A stretch of 64,000 nucleotides of DNA from Pseudomonas oryzihabitans (GTDB lineage: Bacteria; Pseudomonadota; Gammaproteobacteria; Pseudomonadales; Pseudomonadaceae): NCBI RefSeq assembly GCF_024652905.1, contig NZ_CP102428.1, positions 3,952,001 to 4,016,000 of the forward strand. Direction: 5' to 3'. Below the pieces are notes generated by a model, which saw only the letters and a list, made by a program, of their open reading frames with translations, was not told where the DNA came from and did no database searches. The position numbers were made by a program, and so were the translations under genes. This document shows, one piece after another, positions 1 to 7,734 of the stretch; within the stretch, counting starts at the first letter, position 1; every line of letters begins with the position of its first letter.

Positions 1-165
1 GTCGGCGATGGGCTTGATGGTCTTCAGGTCTGTACGAAAGGTCGCTGGGCGAAATCAGATGGCGTAACGACCACTAAGAGTGGAGACCCCGCAGGGGTGC
101 GCGCCTGGGTCGAATGGCTGGACGAGGTGTTCGCCGCCGTCGCGCCGGCTTGGCTAAGGCGGTGA
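1..165 (+). CDS. Possible 3' end of a gene cut by the window edge
   Basis: A frame is open from the first base to a TGA at 163-165. Its last residues (AWVEWLDEVFAAVAPAWLRR) look protein-like, and the second half has the G/C-rich third positions usual in this genome; the first half does not. It ends two bases before the stop of the convergent minus-strand gene, which is normal spacing for two real genes. The fragment is too short to assign a family. It could equally be a chance open frame. Confidence 0.3.
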   Translation, partial: VGDGLDGLQVCTKGRWAKSDGVTTTKSGDPAGVRAWVEWLDEVFAAVAPAWLRR

Positions 166-167
166 GA

Positions 168-788
168 TCATTCCGCGAGAAAGGCTGTAGCCGGGTACTG
201 TCCGCAGGCAGCGGCCGTCAGGCCATGACGTTGCAGATAACGATCGACTCGCCAGCGACCCAGCGCATAGCCGAGATGGCGGGGCAGGTCGCCACTGCCG
301 AAGAACCAGCGGGCATGGTCGTATGGTTGGTGCAGTTCGGCACTCAGGTCGTCCCAGTATCTGGCCATTTCCTGGGGGGCGGCCTGGGCATAGAAGGGCA
401 GCTGGCCGGTCAATTCACCTTCGAACTGGCAGGCGAGGCCTTCACTGACCAAGACCTCGCCCAGTGTGGACCCGTAACCCGGACCGGCATGCCGCAGGCA
501 GTGGTGCAATTCGTGGCCGAGCAGGGCGGTGAAGCGATCAGGGAAGGCTTGCTGCAGGTGCGGGCTGTCGGGGTCCAGGGTCAGAAAGACTCGCTCGGCG
601 TCCGGGCTGTAGCCATTCAGACCCAACTCCGGGATCACCCAGGCGCCCACCTGCACCACCACGTCTACCCGTTGTTCGGGCAGGTGCGCAGCGATACGGG
701 TCAGGGCATCGGTGAAGGTCTCCTGCAGGATGGCGCGCCAGGGGTCCAGGCGACCGCTGGCGTTGAGCAGGTGTAGTACGCAGGTCAT
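168..788 (-). CDS. DUF2268-like predicted Zn-dependent protease
   Basis: A 206-residue protein with a HExxH zinc-binding motif (LLGHELHHCLRH, about residues 90-101), followed by a conserved glutamate region (VSEGLACQFEGEL) that could supply the third metal ligand. This arrangement resembles the DUF2268/YjaZ predicted metalloproteases. There is no signal peptide or membrane segment, so it is probably cytoplasmic. The ATG at 788 begins MTCVLHLLNASG, a typical start for this kind of protein. It is transcribed alone, in the same direction as the dehydrogenase operon that ends 57 bp upstream of it. Its substrate is unknown. The metalloprotease assignment rests on the motif and general layout. Confidence 0.75.
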   Translation of the reverse strand: MTCVLHLLNASGRLDPWRAILQETFTDALTRIAAHLPEQRVDVVVQVGAWVIPELGLNGYSPDAERVFLTLDPDSPHLQQAFPDRFTALLGHELHHCLRHAGPGYGSTLGEVLVSEGLACQFEGELTGQLPFYAQAAPQEMARYWDDLSAELHQPYDHARWFFGSGDLPRHLGYALGRWRVDRYLQRHGLTAAACGQYPATAFLAE

Positions 789-844
789 CCAGGCATCTCC
801 GGGGGCAGCCTGTCTTTATAGACGAGGTCGCGCCCCTTCGTTCG

Positions 845-2188
845 CTACTTGCCCGCTTCGCGCAGCTCTGGCTGACCGTGACCAAAGGCCTGGCCCAGGT
901 CATCGCCCGAGGTGGTGCGGGTGTCATCGGTGCGCCACTTGGCGACATCGGCGGCGCTGACCGGGGCGGCGTCGTTGCCCCAGCTGGCGCGGATGAAGCT
1001 GACCACGTCGGCCACCTGGGCGTCGTTCAGCCGCCAGCCGAAGGGCGGCATGACGATCATCGAGGGCGCCGTGTGCAGGCCGGGAAGGGTGCCGCCCTTG
1101 AGCACGATGTTGATCAGCGAACTGGCGTCGGCCGTGCGCAGCACCGGATTACCGGCCAGTGCCGGGAACACCCGGTCGTAGCCCTGGCCATCGGTGCGGT
1201 GGCAGGCGGCGCAGTTGTCCACATAGACCTGGGCCCCGCGGGCGCTGTCGTCACCCTTCCAGAGCGCTGCGGCGGCACGGCCATCGGGCTGGAAGGGCGC
1301 ATCGTGCGGATCCTTGGGCGGCAAGGCCTTGAGATAGCGGGCGATGGCACGCAGGTCGGCGTCGCTCAGGTATTGCAGACTGTGCTGCACCACCTCGGTC
1401 ATGCCACCGAACACGGCGCTGTCGGCGGAGCGACCGGTCTTGAGGAACTGCACCAGCTGGTCTTCGCTCCAGTTGCCCAGGCCATCGCGATGATCGCCCC
1501 GCAGATTCTTGGCGATCCAGCCTTCCAGGGGTGCGCTGCCGGCCAGGAAGTCCTTGCCATCGGCAGGCGAGAGGGCCTTTTCCTGCATGGTGAAGGCGCG
1601 TGGTGTGTGGCAGGCGCCACAGTGGCCGAGGCCTTCCACCAGATAGGCGCCGCGCGCCACCACCGGGTCCTGGTCCGGCGCGGGCTGGAATTGCACAACC
1701 TCGGGAGCGAACAACTGGCGCCAGATCGCCAGGGGCCAGCGCATGGACAGCGGCCAGGGGATGTCGCTGTCACGATTGACCTGGGTGACCGGGGTGACCC
1801 CGTGCATGAAGTAGGCATAGAGGGCGCGCATGTCCGCCTCGGTGACCCGGGCATAGGCGGGGTAGGGCATGGCCGGGTAGAGGGTATGGCCCTCCTTGGC
1901 GATGCCCTGGCGGATGGCGGCGTCGAAGTCGGCGAAGCGGTAGTCGCCGATGCCGGTCTGCCGATCCGGGGTGATGTTGGTCGAGTAGAGGGTACCGATG
2001 GGCGTCTGCATGGGCAGGCCGCCGGCGAAGGGCTGGCCGCCCGGCGCCGTGTGGCAGGCCACGCAGTCGCCGGCGCGGGCCAGGTATTCGCCTTGCTTGA
2101 CCAGCGCCGGATCGGCGTCTTCGGCGGCCTGGGCCGTCATGGCCAGGCCGGCGCCCAGCAGCAGGGTCGCGAGGGTACGGAAGATCAT
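845..2188 (-). CDS. Tri-haem cytochrome c subunit of gluconate 2-dehydrogenase-type complex
   Basis: A 447-residue exported cytochrome c with three CxxCH haem sites (CVACH near the N-terminus, CGACH in the middle, CAACH in the last third). It has a signal peptide MIFRTLATLLLGAGLAMTAQA. The domain order matches the cytochrome subunits of membrane gluconate, 2-ketogluconate and alcohol dehydrogenases, which pass electrons from the periplasmic flavoprotein to ubiquinone. I chose the ATG at 2188 because it opens directly into the signal peptide. The frame extends upstream to 2263, but that part overlaps the preceding gene. It is the last gene of a three-gene operon, starting 11 bp after the flavoprotein stop. 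The exact sugar or sugar acid oxidised cannot be read from this subunit. Confidence 0.9.
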   Translation of the reverse strand: MIFRTLATLLLGAGLAMTAQAAEDADPALVKQGEYLARAGDCVACHTAPGGQPFAGGLPMQTPIGTLYSTNITPDRQTGIGDYRFADFDAAIRQGIAKEGHTLYPAMPYPAYARVTEADMRALYAYFMHGVTPVTQVNRDSDIPWPLSMRWPLAIWRQLFAPEVVQFQPAPDQDPVVARGAYLVEGLGHCGACHTPRAFTMQEKALSPADGKDFLAGSAPLEGWIAKNLRGDHRDGLGNWSEDQLVQFLKTGRSADSAVFGGMTEVVQHSLQYLSDADLRAIARYLKALPPKDPHDAPFQPDGRAAAALWKGDDSARGAQVYVDNCAACHRTDGQGYDRVFPALAGNPVLRTADASSLINIVLKGGTLPGLHTAPSMIVMPPFGWRLNDAQVADVVSFIRASWGNDAAPVSAADVAKWRTDDTRTTSGDDLGQAFGHGQPELREAGK

Positions 2189-2199
2189 GGGCGCGCCTC

Positions 2200-3987
2200 T
2201 CATGCCTGCACCAGGGGGCCGGGGTTCTTCAGGTACTGCTCGCGGATGGCCCGCGCCGACCAATAGGTCAGGGCCGCCACCAGGCCGGTGGGGTTGTAGC
2301 CCAGGCCCTGGGGAAAGGCCGAGGCGCCCGGCACGAAGACGTTGTGCACGTCCCAGCTCTGCAGGTAGCGATTGACCGCGCTGGTCTTGGGGTCGGTACC
2401 CATGATGGCGCCACCGTTGAGGTGGGTGGTCTGGTAGCTGGCGGTGTTGAAGTGCCCGCCGAACTCCTTGACCGAGACGCTGATGTGCTCGGGATTCATG
2501 GCCTCGGCAATCTTCTTCATCTTGTCGGCCATGAAGCGGGTCATGCGGATGTCGTTGTCCTTCCAGTCGAAGGTCATGCGCAGCAGCGGCTGGCCATAGG
2601 CGTCCCGGTAGGTGGGGTCCAGATCCAGGTAGTTGTCACGATAGGACTGGTGCGCGCCATGGGCGTCCATCGACAGCTGGTGGTTGTAGTAGCCGGCCTG
2701 GGCCTTTTTCCAGGCACTGCCCCACTGCGGGGTGCCGGGTGGATTGGCCGCCCCGGCGATGGGCCGGGTGCCGGCCTGGTTGACCCACATGGGCGAGCCG
2801 CCGACGAAGCCGTGGGGGCCATGGTCGAAGTTGTCGGCGTTGAAGTCGTCCACTGCCACGCCGTTGCCACCGGCGCCGATGAAGGGATTGGTGTGGTGCT
2901 GATCCTGGCGGAAGAAGGCCTTGATGGTGGCCATGTTCTGATAGGCGAAGTTGCGCCCGACCACGCCCTCGCCGGTCTTGGGATCATAGGGCTGACCGAT
3001 GCCCGACAGCAGCATGAGGCGCACGTTGTTGAACTGGAAGGCGGCGAGGATGACGATGTCGGCCGGCTGTTCCAGCTCCTGGCCCTGGGCGTCCAGGTAG
3101 GTCACCCCGGTGGCCTTCTTGCCGGTGCTGTCCAGGTTCACCCGCAGCACATGGGCCTGGCTGCGCAGCTCGAAGCGCGGCTCCTGCTTGAGCGCCGGCA
3201 GGATATTGAGATTCGGCGAGGCCTTGGAATACATGTAGCAGACGTAGCCGCTGCAGTAGCCGCAGAAGTTGCAGGGGCCCATCTGGCACCCATAGGGATT
3301 GGTGTAGGGGCCCGAGGTGTTGGCCGACGGCAGGTTGTAGGGGTGATAGCCCACCTCGCGCGCGGCCTTCTCGAACAGCTGTGCCGAGACGGTGTTCTTT
3401 TGCGCCGGCAGCGGGAAGTCGCTGGAGCGATCCGGGGCATAGGGGTTGCCACCCTTGCCATCGCCCACCACCTGGCCCTTGACGCTCCAGGCGGTGCCCG
3501 AGGTGCCGAACACCTTTTCGGCGAAGTCGAAGTAGGGCTCCAGCTCGGCGTAGCTGACGCCGAAGTCCTGGATGGTCATGCCGTCGGGGATGAATTTCTT
3601 GCCGTAGCGTTCTTCATAGTGGCTGCGCAGGCGCAGCTCCACCGGATCGACCCGGAAGTGCACGCCCGACCAGTGCAGGCCCGCGCCACCCACGCCATCG
3701 CCGGGCAGGAAGACGCCCAGCTGGCGGTTGGGCAGGGCGACGTCGTTGACGCTGTGGCGGATGGTGACGGTTTCCTTGGACACATCGACGAACAGCTTCT
3801 TGCGGATGCTGTAGGTGAGTTCGTCGATCACCTGGGGATAGGAGCCGTCGGGATAGGTGTCACGGTAGCTGCCGCGCTCCAGGGCCACCACGTCCAGGCC
3901 GGCCTCGGTCAGTTCCTTGGCCATGATGGCCCCCGTCCAGCCGAAGCCGACGATCACCACGTTCTTGCTGGGCAGTACCTTGGCCAT
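2200..3987 (-). CDS. GMC-family FAD oxidoreductase, catalytic subunit of gluconate 2-dehydrogenase-type complex
   Basis: A 595-residue flavoprotein. The N-terminal FAD-binding fold is visible as VVIVGFGWTGAIMAKELTEA, followed by ALERG. The GGAGLHWSG segment and the C-terminal NPTGLVAALTYWSARAI are typical of the glucose-methanol-choline family. It has no signal peptide of its own, so it is presumably co-exported with the TAT-bearing small subunit encoded just upstream. It would oxidise gluconate (or a related sugar acid or alcohol) in the periplasm and hand electrons to the tri-haem cytochrome encoded next. Its ATG shares one base with the stop of the upstream gene (TGATG), suggesting translational coupling. 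A TTG one codon earlier is also possible. Confidence 0.92.
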   Translation of the reverse strand: MAKVLPSKNVVIVGFGWTGAIMAKELTEAGLDVVALERGSYRDTYPDGSYPQVIDELTYSIRKKLFVDVSKETVTIRHSVNDVALPNRQLGVFLPGDGVGGAGLHWSGVHFRVDPVELRLRSHYEERYGKKFIPDGMTIQDFGVSYAELEPYFDFAEKVFGTSGTAWSVKGQVVGDGKGGNPYAPDRSSDFPLPAQKNTVSAQLFEKAAREVGYHPYNLPSANTSGPYTNPYGCQMGPCNFCGYCSGYVCYMYSKASPNLNILPALKQEPRFELRSQAHVLRVNLDSTGKKATGVTYLDAQGQELEQPADIVILAAFQFNNVRLMLLSGIGQPYDPKTGEGVVGRNFAYQNMATIKAFFRQDQHHTNPFIGAGGNGVAVDDFNADNFDHGPHGFVGGSPMWVNQAGTRPIAGAANPPGTPQWGSAWKKAQAGYYNHQLSMDAHGAHQSYRDNYLDLDPTYRDAYGQPLLRMTFDWKDNDIRMTRFMADKMKKIAEAMNPEHISVSVKEFGGHFNTASYQTTHLNGGAIMGTDPKTSAVNRYLQSWDVHNVFVPGASAFPQGLGYNPTGLVAALTYWSARAIREQYLKNPGPLVQA

Positions 3988-4718
3988 CAACCGCGCTCCC
4001 CGCGAATGGAGACCGGGGGCAGCGGATAGCGCTCATCGCGTTCCACCCAGTCCATGAAGTCGGCGCGGGCGCCGGGAAAATTCACCAGTTTCCAGCCGAC
4101 CAGCTGCTTGTTGCCGCCATGCAGCGGATCGCAATAGAAGCCTTCCTTGGTGTTCTGCAGCAGCTGGGCGAAGAACAGCTTGGCTGGTACGCCCTCGAGC
4201 GCGGCGTCACCGCTTTCCAGGGCCTTGAGGGCCACGTCCTGGTCGGCGGGTGCCAGCTCGGCGAAGACCTTGCCGTACTGCTGACGGGTCCAGCGGTCCA
4301 CTGCAGCGATCCCCAGGCGATAGAGATCCTGGGGTACCAGGCGACTTTGGTAGCCCATCTCCGGTGCGGCATCGATGGCGAAGGGACCCTGCATGTACCA
4401 GAGGCCGCCGCGGGCATAGGCGGTCTGCATCTGCCGGTCGATGAATTCCGGCGCCCCGGCTTCCAGCGCGCCCGGGCCGAGTTCGTCCGCCGGAATCAGC
4501 CGGGCCACCGCAGCCTGTACGAAGGCCCACTCCTCGGCGGTGAAGAACACTGGCTGGTAGTGGTCGGCGCGCGGACTGCTGCCGGGCTTGTTTTCCGGCG
4601 TGGGCGCTGCGAGTGCCAGACCTGAGGTTGCACCGCCCGCCAGGGCGACCACGGGAATCAGGCTCAGGGACTTGCGCAGGAAGTCGCGACGGGCCGGGAC
4701 GGAATCGTCTGCGGACAT
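3987..4718 (-). CDS. Gluconate 2-dehydrogenase subunit 3 family protein (TAT-exported small subunit)
   Basis: A 243-residue protein with a twin-arginine signal (RRDFLRKSLSLIPVVALAGG, about residues 10-29) and the body of the subunit-3 family. It is the small subunit needed to export and mature the flavoprotein. Being first in the operon, it supplies the TAT signal for the folded FAD subunit, which has none. The order small subunit, GMC flavoprotein, cytochrome c is the standard one for membrane-bound gluconate dehydrogenases of pseudomonads. The ATG at 4718 places the RR motif in the usual position. Two palindromes lie about 50-80 bp upstream. Confidence 0.9.
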   Translation of the reverse strand: MSADDSVPARRDFLRKSLSLIPVVALAGGATSGLALAAPTPENKPGSSPRADHYQPVFFTAEEWAFVQAAVARLIPADELGPGALEAGAPEFIDRQMQTAYARGGLWYMQGPFAIDAAPEMGYQSRLVPQDLYRLGIAAVDRWTRQQYGKVFAELAPADQDVALKALESGDAALEGVPAKLFFAQLLQNTKEGFYCDPLHGGNKQLVGWKLVNFPGARADFMDWVERDERYPLPPVSIRGERG

Positions 4719-4764
4719 GATCAGGGTCTCATCAGGTGCCCGACGTGATCCGCAGGGCTTATGG

Positions 4765-4798
4765 TTAGCTAGCTAATATGTTGGAATATTACCAACAT
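4765..4798. promoter_or_regulatory. Two adjacent palindromes upstream of the dehydrogenase operon
   Basis: TTAGCTAGCTAA (4765-4776) is a perfect 12-bp palindrome. One base later comes ATGTTGG-N7-CCAACAT (4778-4798), with perfect 7-bp arms. Both sit 47-80 bp before the ATG of the dehydrogenase small subunit, where an operator would be expected. No regulator gene is adjacent, so the protein that binds is unknown. Confidence 0.45.
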
Positions 4799-5055
4799 CT
4801 GTCCGCCACGGTTACATTTTGTCGCAGCGGTGCAGAGGCTTGGCAGCCATTCAAGTTCCCTTCACCCGTGTGGCGATGCGCAAAAGCCTCTTTGTTGGCC
4901 TTTGAAGTCCTGATTTCGTCAGTCCGAGCAGCTGCGATGGACCTTTACCGTGGAAAGGATGTTTCTTGAGGAGATCGAGGCCTTCGTGCTGCCTCGCCGG
5001 GTGGAGGCAGTAGCATCCTCGTCACAGGCGGTTACCTGAGGTTTCACCTTTGTCG
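4799..5055. other. Intergenic stretch, no gene seen
   Basis: This is part of the 574-bp divergent region between the dehydrogenase operon and the permease. I see no coding frame with a ribosome site. Short open frames on the plus strand here have mixed codon use and no recognisable product. Confidence 0.5.
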
Positions 5056-5070
5056 GCACCATGATGGTGC
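5056..5070. promoter_or_regulatory. NtrC-type binding site upstream of the amino-acid permease
   Basis: GCACCATGATGGTGC fits the NtrC consensus GCAC-N7-GTGC, with the preferred inner bases (CC...GG) and the downstream flanking A. It lies about 175 bp upstream of a sigma-54 promoter, a normal distance for an enhancer site. Its right arm overlaps a second 13-bp palindrome, GTGCAAGTTGCAC (5067-5079). A further TTGCAC-N12-GTGCAA pair lies at 5136-5159. Confidence 0.6.
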
Positions 5071-5243
5071 AAGTTGCACAAAGTGATACCTAACGAAGCA
5101 AGGTGGAAGCGCAGCGGCACACGAAAGAAATCGTTTTGCACATCAAATAGTTAGTGCAATAGCTAGGCAAAGTGCCGCTTTTTCGCGACTTTGCGCGAAG
5201 CGTTGCACCCTTTGAGTTCATTTTGTGCCGATTTCAGCGGGGG

Positions 5244-5259
5244 TGGCGCGCAAGTTGCA
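5244..5259 (+). promoter_or_regulatory. Sigma-54 (RpoN) promoter of the amino-acid permease
   Basis: TGGCGCGCAAGTTGCA matches the -24/-12 consensus TGGCAC-N5-TTGCA with one change. It has the obligatory GG-N10-GC spacing (GG at 5245-5246, GC at 5257-5258). It lies 33 bp before the permease ATG. Together with the NtrC-type box upstream it predicts activation under nitrogen limitation. Confidence 0.65.
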
Positions 5260-5292
5260 CTTGGGAGGCTTTCCGTTGTCAGGTAACACCTT

Positions 5293-6681
5293 ATGTCCAA
5301 CGTAGAATGCAACCTCTCTCCGGCGCTCAAACCGCGCCATGTGACCATGTTGTCCATCGCTGGAGTGATCGGTGCCGGTCTGTTCGTCGGCTCCGGTCAT
5401 GCCATCGCCGCTGCCGGTCCGGCCGTGCTGCTGGCCTACGCCCTGGCCGGCACCCTGGTGGTGCTGGTCATGCGCATGCTGGGTGAAATGGCGGTCGCCT
5501 CGCCCGATACCGGCTCCTTCTCGTCCTATGCCCAACAGGGCATCGGCCGCTGGGCCGGCTTCACCATCGGCTGGCTGTACTGGTGGTTCTGGGTGCTGGT
5601 CATTCCGCTGGAGGCCGTGGCTGCCGCCGCCATCCTCAATGCCTGGTTCCCGGCCATCGCCACCTGGCAGTTCGCGCTGATCATCACCGGCATCCTGACC
5701 GTGACCAACCTGTTCAGCGTCGCCAAGTACGGCGAGTTCGAATTCTGGTTCGCTCTGCTCAAGGTCATCGCCATCGTCGCCTTCATCGCCCTGGGCGCGG
5801 CGGCGCTGGTCGGTGCTCTGCCCGGTCGCGAGGTCAGTGGCCTGAGCAATCTGATGGCCCATACCGGCGGCTTCATGCCCAATGGCTTTGGCGCGGTGCT
5901 GGGCGCCCTGCTGACCACCATGTTCAGCTTCATGGGCACCGAGATCGTCACCATCGCCGCGGCTGAATCCAAGGATCCGTCCCGGCAGATCAGCAAGGCC
6001 ACCAACTCGGTGATCTGGCGGATCGCGCTGTTCTATCTGGTCTCCATCTTCCTGGTGGTGTCCATGGTGCCCTGGAACGATGCCCAGCTGCCGATCGTGG
6101 GGTCCTACCAGCGCGCCCTGGAAGTGCTGTCGATTCCCAATGCCAAGCTGATCGTCGACTGTGTGGTCCTGGTCGCCGTGGCCAGCTGCCTGAACTCGGC
6201 GCTCTACACCGCGTCGCGCATGCTCTACTCCCTGGCCCGCCGTGGCGATGCCCCGGCCAAGATGGGTCGTGCGTCCAGCGCTGGCGTGCCCCGTACCGCG
6301 GTGCTGGCCAGCACCGCCGTGGGTTTCCTGACCACCATCGCCAACTACACCATGCCCGAGGCGGTGTTCAGCTTCCTGCTGTCCACCTCCGGTGCCGTGG
6401 CACTGCTGGTCTACCTGGTGATCGCCGTGACCCAGCTGCGCCTGAGACGCAAGCTGATGGCCCGTGGCGAGCGGCTGGAATTCCGTATGTGGCTGTTCCC
6501 CTGGCTGACCTGGGCGGTGATCGTCTTCATTGTTGGCGCCCTGACCGTGATGCTGTTCAGCGACGCCCACCGCTTCGAGATCCTGGCGACCGGTCTGCTG
6601 GCACTGGTGGTCGTGGCCATCGGTACCTGGGTGGGTCGGCGTCAGCCTGCCGCCCCGAGCCTGGCCGCTGCCGCGCGTTGA
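5293..6681 (+). CDS. APC-family amino-acid permease (GabP/AnsP-like)
   Basis: A 462-residue inner-membrane transporter with about 12 hydrophobic helices. The first helix carries the APC signature (MLSIAGVIGAGLFVGSGHAI). The conserved GEMAVASPDTGSF loop and FSFMGTEIVTIAAAESKDP in helix 6 are typical of the amino-acid transporter branch that holds GabP, AnsP and the aromatic and proline permeases. It would import an amino acid or GABA by proton symport; the sequence does not fix the substrate. The ATG at 5293 follows a sigma-54 promoter by 33 bp and is the only start that keeps helix 1 intact. It is a single-gene unit followed by a hairpin. Confidence 0.88.
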   Translation: MSNVECNLSPALKPRHVTMLSIAGVIGAGLFVGSGHAIAAAGPAVLLAYALAGTLVVLVMRMLGEMAVASPDTGSFSSYAQQGIGRWAGFTIGWLYWWFWVLVIPLEAVAAAAILNAWFPAIATWQFALIITGILTVTNLFSVAKYGEFEFWFALLKVIAIVAFIALGAAALVGALPGREVSGLSNLMAHTGGFMPNGFGAVLGALLTTMFSFMGTEIVTIAAAESKDPSRQISKATNSVIWRIALFYLVSIFLVVSMVPWNDAQLPIVGSYQRALEVLSIPNAKLIVDCVVLVAVASCLNSALYTASRMLYSLARRGDAPAKMGRASSAGVPRTAVLASTAVGFLTTIANYTMPEAVFSFLLSTSGAVALLVYLVIAVTQLRLRRKLMARGERLEFRMWLFPWLTWAVIVFIVGALTVMLFSDAHRFEILATGLLALVVVAIGTWVGRRQPAAPSLAAAAR

Positions 6682-6690
6682 CGGTGAGAG

Positions 6691-6719
6691 GCTTCCGGCG
6701 CCCACTGGGCGTCGGAAGC
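6691..6719 (+). terminator. Hairpin after the permease gene
   Basis: GCTTCCG pairs with CGGAAGC and GCCC with GGGC around an ACT loop, starting 10 bp after the permease stop. Only a weak T stretch (CTCCTTTC) follows, so termination may be partial or Rho-assisted. Confidence 0.5.
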
Positions 6720-6857
6720 GCTCCTTTCTGGAGCATGACGGCGTTTCCAGGCTGGACAGTGGGTGCGGTAACAGGTAGAACAGCAGTCCTGTTTCGTTGG
6801 CCTCGGGCCAACTGTATAGCTCGAATTTCCGCGATGTTCCTTCTGGTAACCAATTTT

Positions 6858-6874
6858 TGCACTGCAATGGTGCA
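6858..6874. promoter_or_regulatory. NtrC-type binding site upstream of the DUF1127 gene
   Basis: TGCACTGCAATGGTGCA has the arms TGCAC and GTGCA separated by 7 bases, like the classical NtrC sites; the match extends to TTTGCAC/GTGCAAA at 6856-6876. A second inverted repeat, AATTGCA-N10-TGCAATT, lies at 6895-6918. Both are 120-180 bp before the DUF1127 start. Only a poor sigma-54-like sequence is seen downstream (about 6976-6991). Confidence 0.45.
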
Positions 6875-7036
6875 AAGCGTTACAGAATGACCCAAATTGC
6901 AGCAGTACAGTTGCAATTGTGTGCTGAGTGATCCGCGAACCTTTCCTTGTACTGTTACTGGTGGTAGCACTCGCCTGGCGAGACAATGGCGCCATTCGAT
7001 GACCAGTACCCGTCACAAGCGGGAAGGAAAGCCACC

Positions 7037-7246
7037 ATGGAACGCACCTTCAGTTCCTCGCTGTACAACGCCAAGCCCAGCAACCGTGTGCCCGTTGCCC
7101 TGCGCGTTATCTCCACCCTGTCCACCTGGCAGCGTCGCATCGCCAGCCGTAACGAACTGGCTCGCCTGGACACCCGTATGCTGGCTGACGCCGGTATCAC
7201 CGAGGCCCAGCGCTACCAGGAAATGCACAAGCCGTTCTGGCGCTAA
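7037..7246 (+). CDS. DUF1127 small basic protein
   Basis: A 69-residue basic protein with the DUF1127 core in its second half (ISTLSTWQRRIASRNELARL, then DTRMLADAGITEAQRYQE). DUF1127 proteins are short, arginine-rich and often stress- or nutrient-responsive; some bind RNA. I chose the ATG at 7037 because GGGAAGGAAAGCC just upstream is a strong ribosome site. The frame can be extended to 6986 without one. The gene stands alone, with a strong terminator 27 bp downstream and NtrC-type repeats upstream, which hints at nitrogen control. Family assignment is good; function is unknown. Confidence 0.8.
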   Translation: MERTFSSSLYNAKPSNRVPVALRVISTLSTWQRRIASRNELARLDTRMLADAGITEAQRYQEMHKPFWR

Positions 7247-7272
7247 GCCCGGCTGCTGCACAGTTTCCACAG

Positions 7273-7299
7273 ACCCCGCTTCGGCGGGGTTTGTTTTGT
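7273..7299 (+). terminator. Rho-independent terminator of the DUF1127 gene
   Basis: ACCCCGC-TTCG-GCGGGGT (7273-7290), a stable stem with a UUCG-type tetraloop, followed by TTTGTTTTG. Confidence 0.85.
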
Positions 7300-7322
7300 C
7301 TGCGTCTCGAACGTCAGGCAGC

Positions 7323-7348
7323 AAAAAGCCCCGGCATGCCGGGGCTTT
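7323..7348 (-). terminator. Terminator of the small exported protein gene (bidirectional)
   Basis: AAAAGCCCCGG-CATG-CCGGGGCTTTT is a symmetric hairpin with A and T runs on both sides. It ends minus-strand transcription of the gene stopping at 7371 and backs up the terminator of the plus-strand DUF1127 gene. Confidence 0.8.
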
Positions 7349-7370
7349 TGTTACCGCCAGAAAGCTGGGC

Positions 7371-7598
7371 TTACTGCATGTTGTTCTGGTTGCGCGCGTC
7401 AACCTTGTTGGGCTTCTCGCTCTTGAAGGGGACTTCGGCACCACCATCAGCACCGCCCTTGACGGTGGTCTTGCCCGGTACGGCTTCGGTAGCCGAACCA
7501 TTGACGGCCGTGGCGCTCTTGGAGGTTTCGGCCGCGAAGACACCCGTGGCCATCGACAGCATCACAGCAGCGGTAGAGGTGATCAGCAGCTTTTTCAT
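7371..7598 (-). CDS. Small exported hydrophilic protein
   Basis: A 75-residue protein with a clear Sec signal peptide (MKKLLITSTAAVMLSMATGV, cleaved after FAA). The mature part is about 50 residues, rich in Lys, Asn, Thr, Gly and Ala, with no cysteine. I recognise no domain. The ATG at 7598 is chosen because it opens the signal peptide. Similar short periplasmic proteins are common in Pseudomonas and often stress-induced, but nothing here shows a function. It diverges from the RND pump operon; a 9-bp-arm palindrome lies between the two. Confidence 0.7.
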   Translation of the reverse strand: MKKLLITSTAAVMLSMATGVFAAETSKSATAVNGSATEAVPGKTTVKGGADGGAEVPFKSEKPNKVDARNQNNMQ

Positions 7599-7709
7599 GA
7601 GTTCGGCCTCGTCGAAGTAAACCTGGGAATCTGGTTGGGCCCGTTCCAGTGGAGAGACGGGCATCAGCTGCGAACGGGCAGGTCCACAGCGCTCGTTGTA
7701 GTTGACTGC

Positions 7710-7734
7710 GCCCTGGAATGCCGGGTTCCAGGGC
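7710..7734. promoter_or_regulatory. Palindrome between the small exported protein and RND pump genes
   Basis: GCCCTGGAA-N7-TTCCAGGGC, perfect 9-bp arms, in the roughly 310-bp divergent intergenic region. It may be an operator for either unit, or an mRNA hairpin. No regulator gene is adjacent. Confidence 0.35.

Noticed and set aside
5218-6867. A 549-codon open frame antisense to the amino-acid permease
   Set aside because: Its product is His/Gly/Gln-rich without motifs, while the plus strand has 12 membrane helices and family signatures.
6976-6991. Sigma-54-like sequence TGGCGAGACAATGGC before the DUF1127 gene
   Set aside because: The GG-N10-GC spacing is right, but the -12 element reads TGGC instead of TTGC, so it is too weak to call a promoter.
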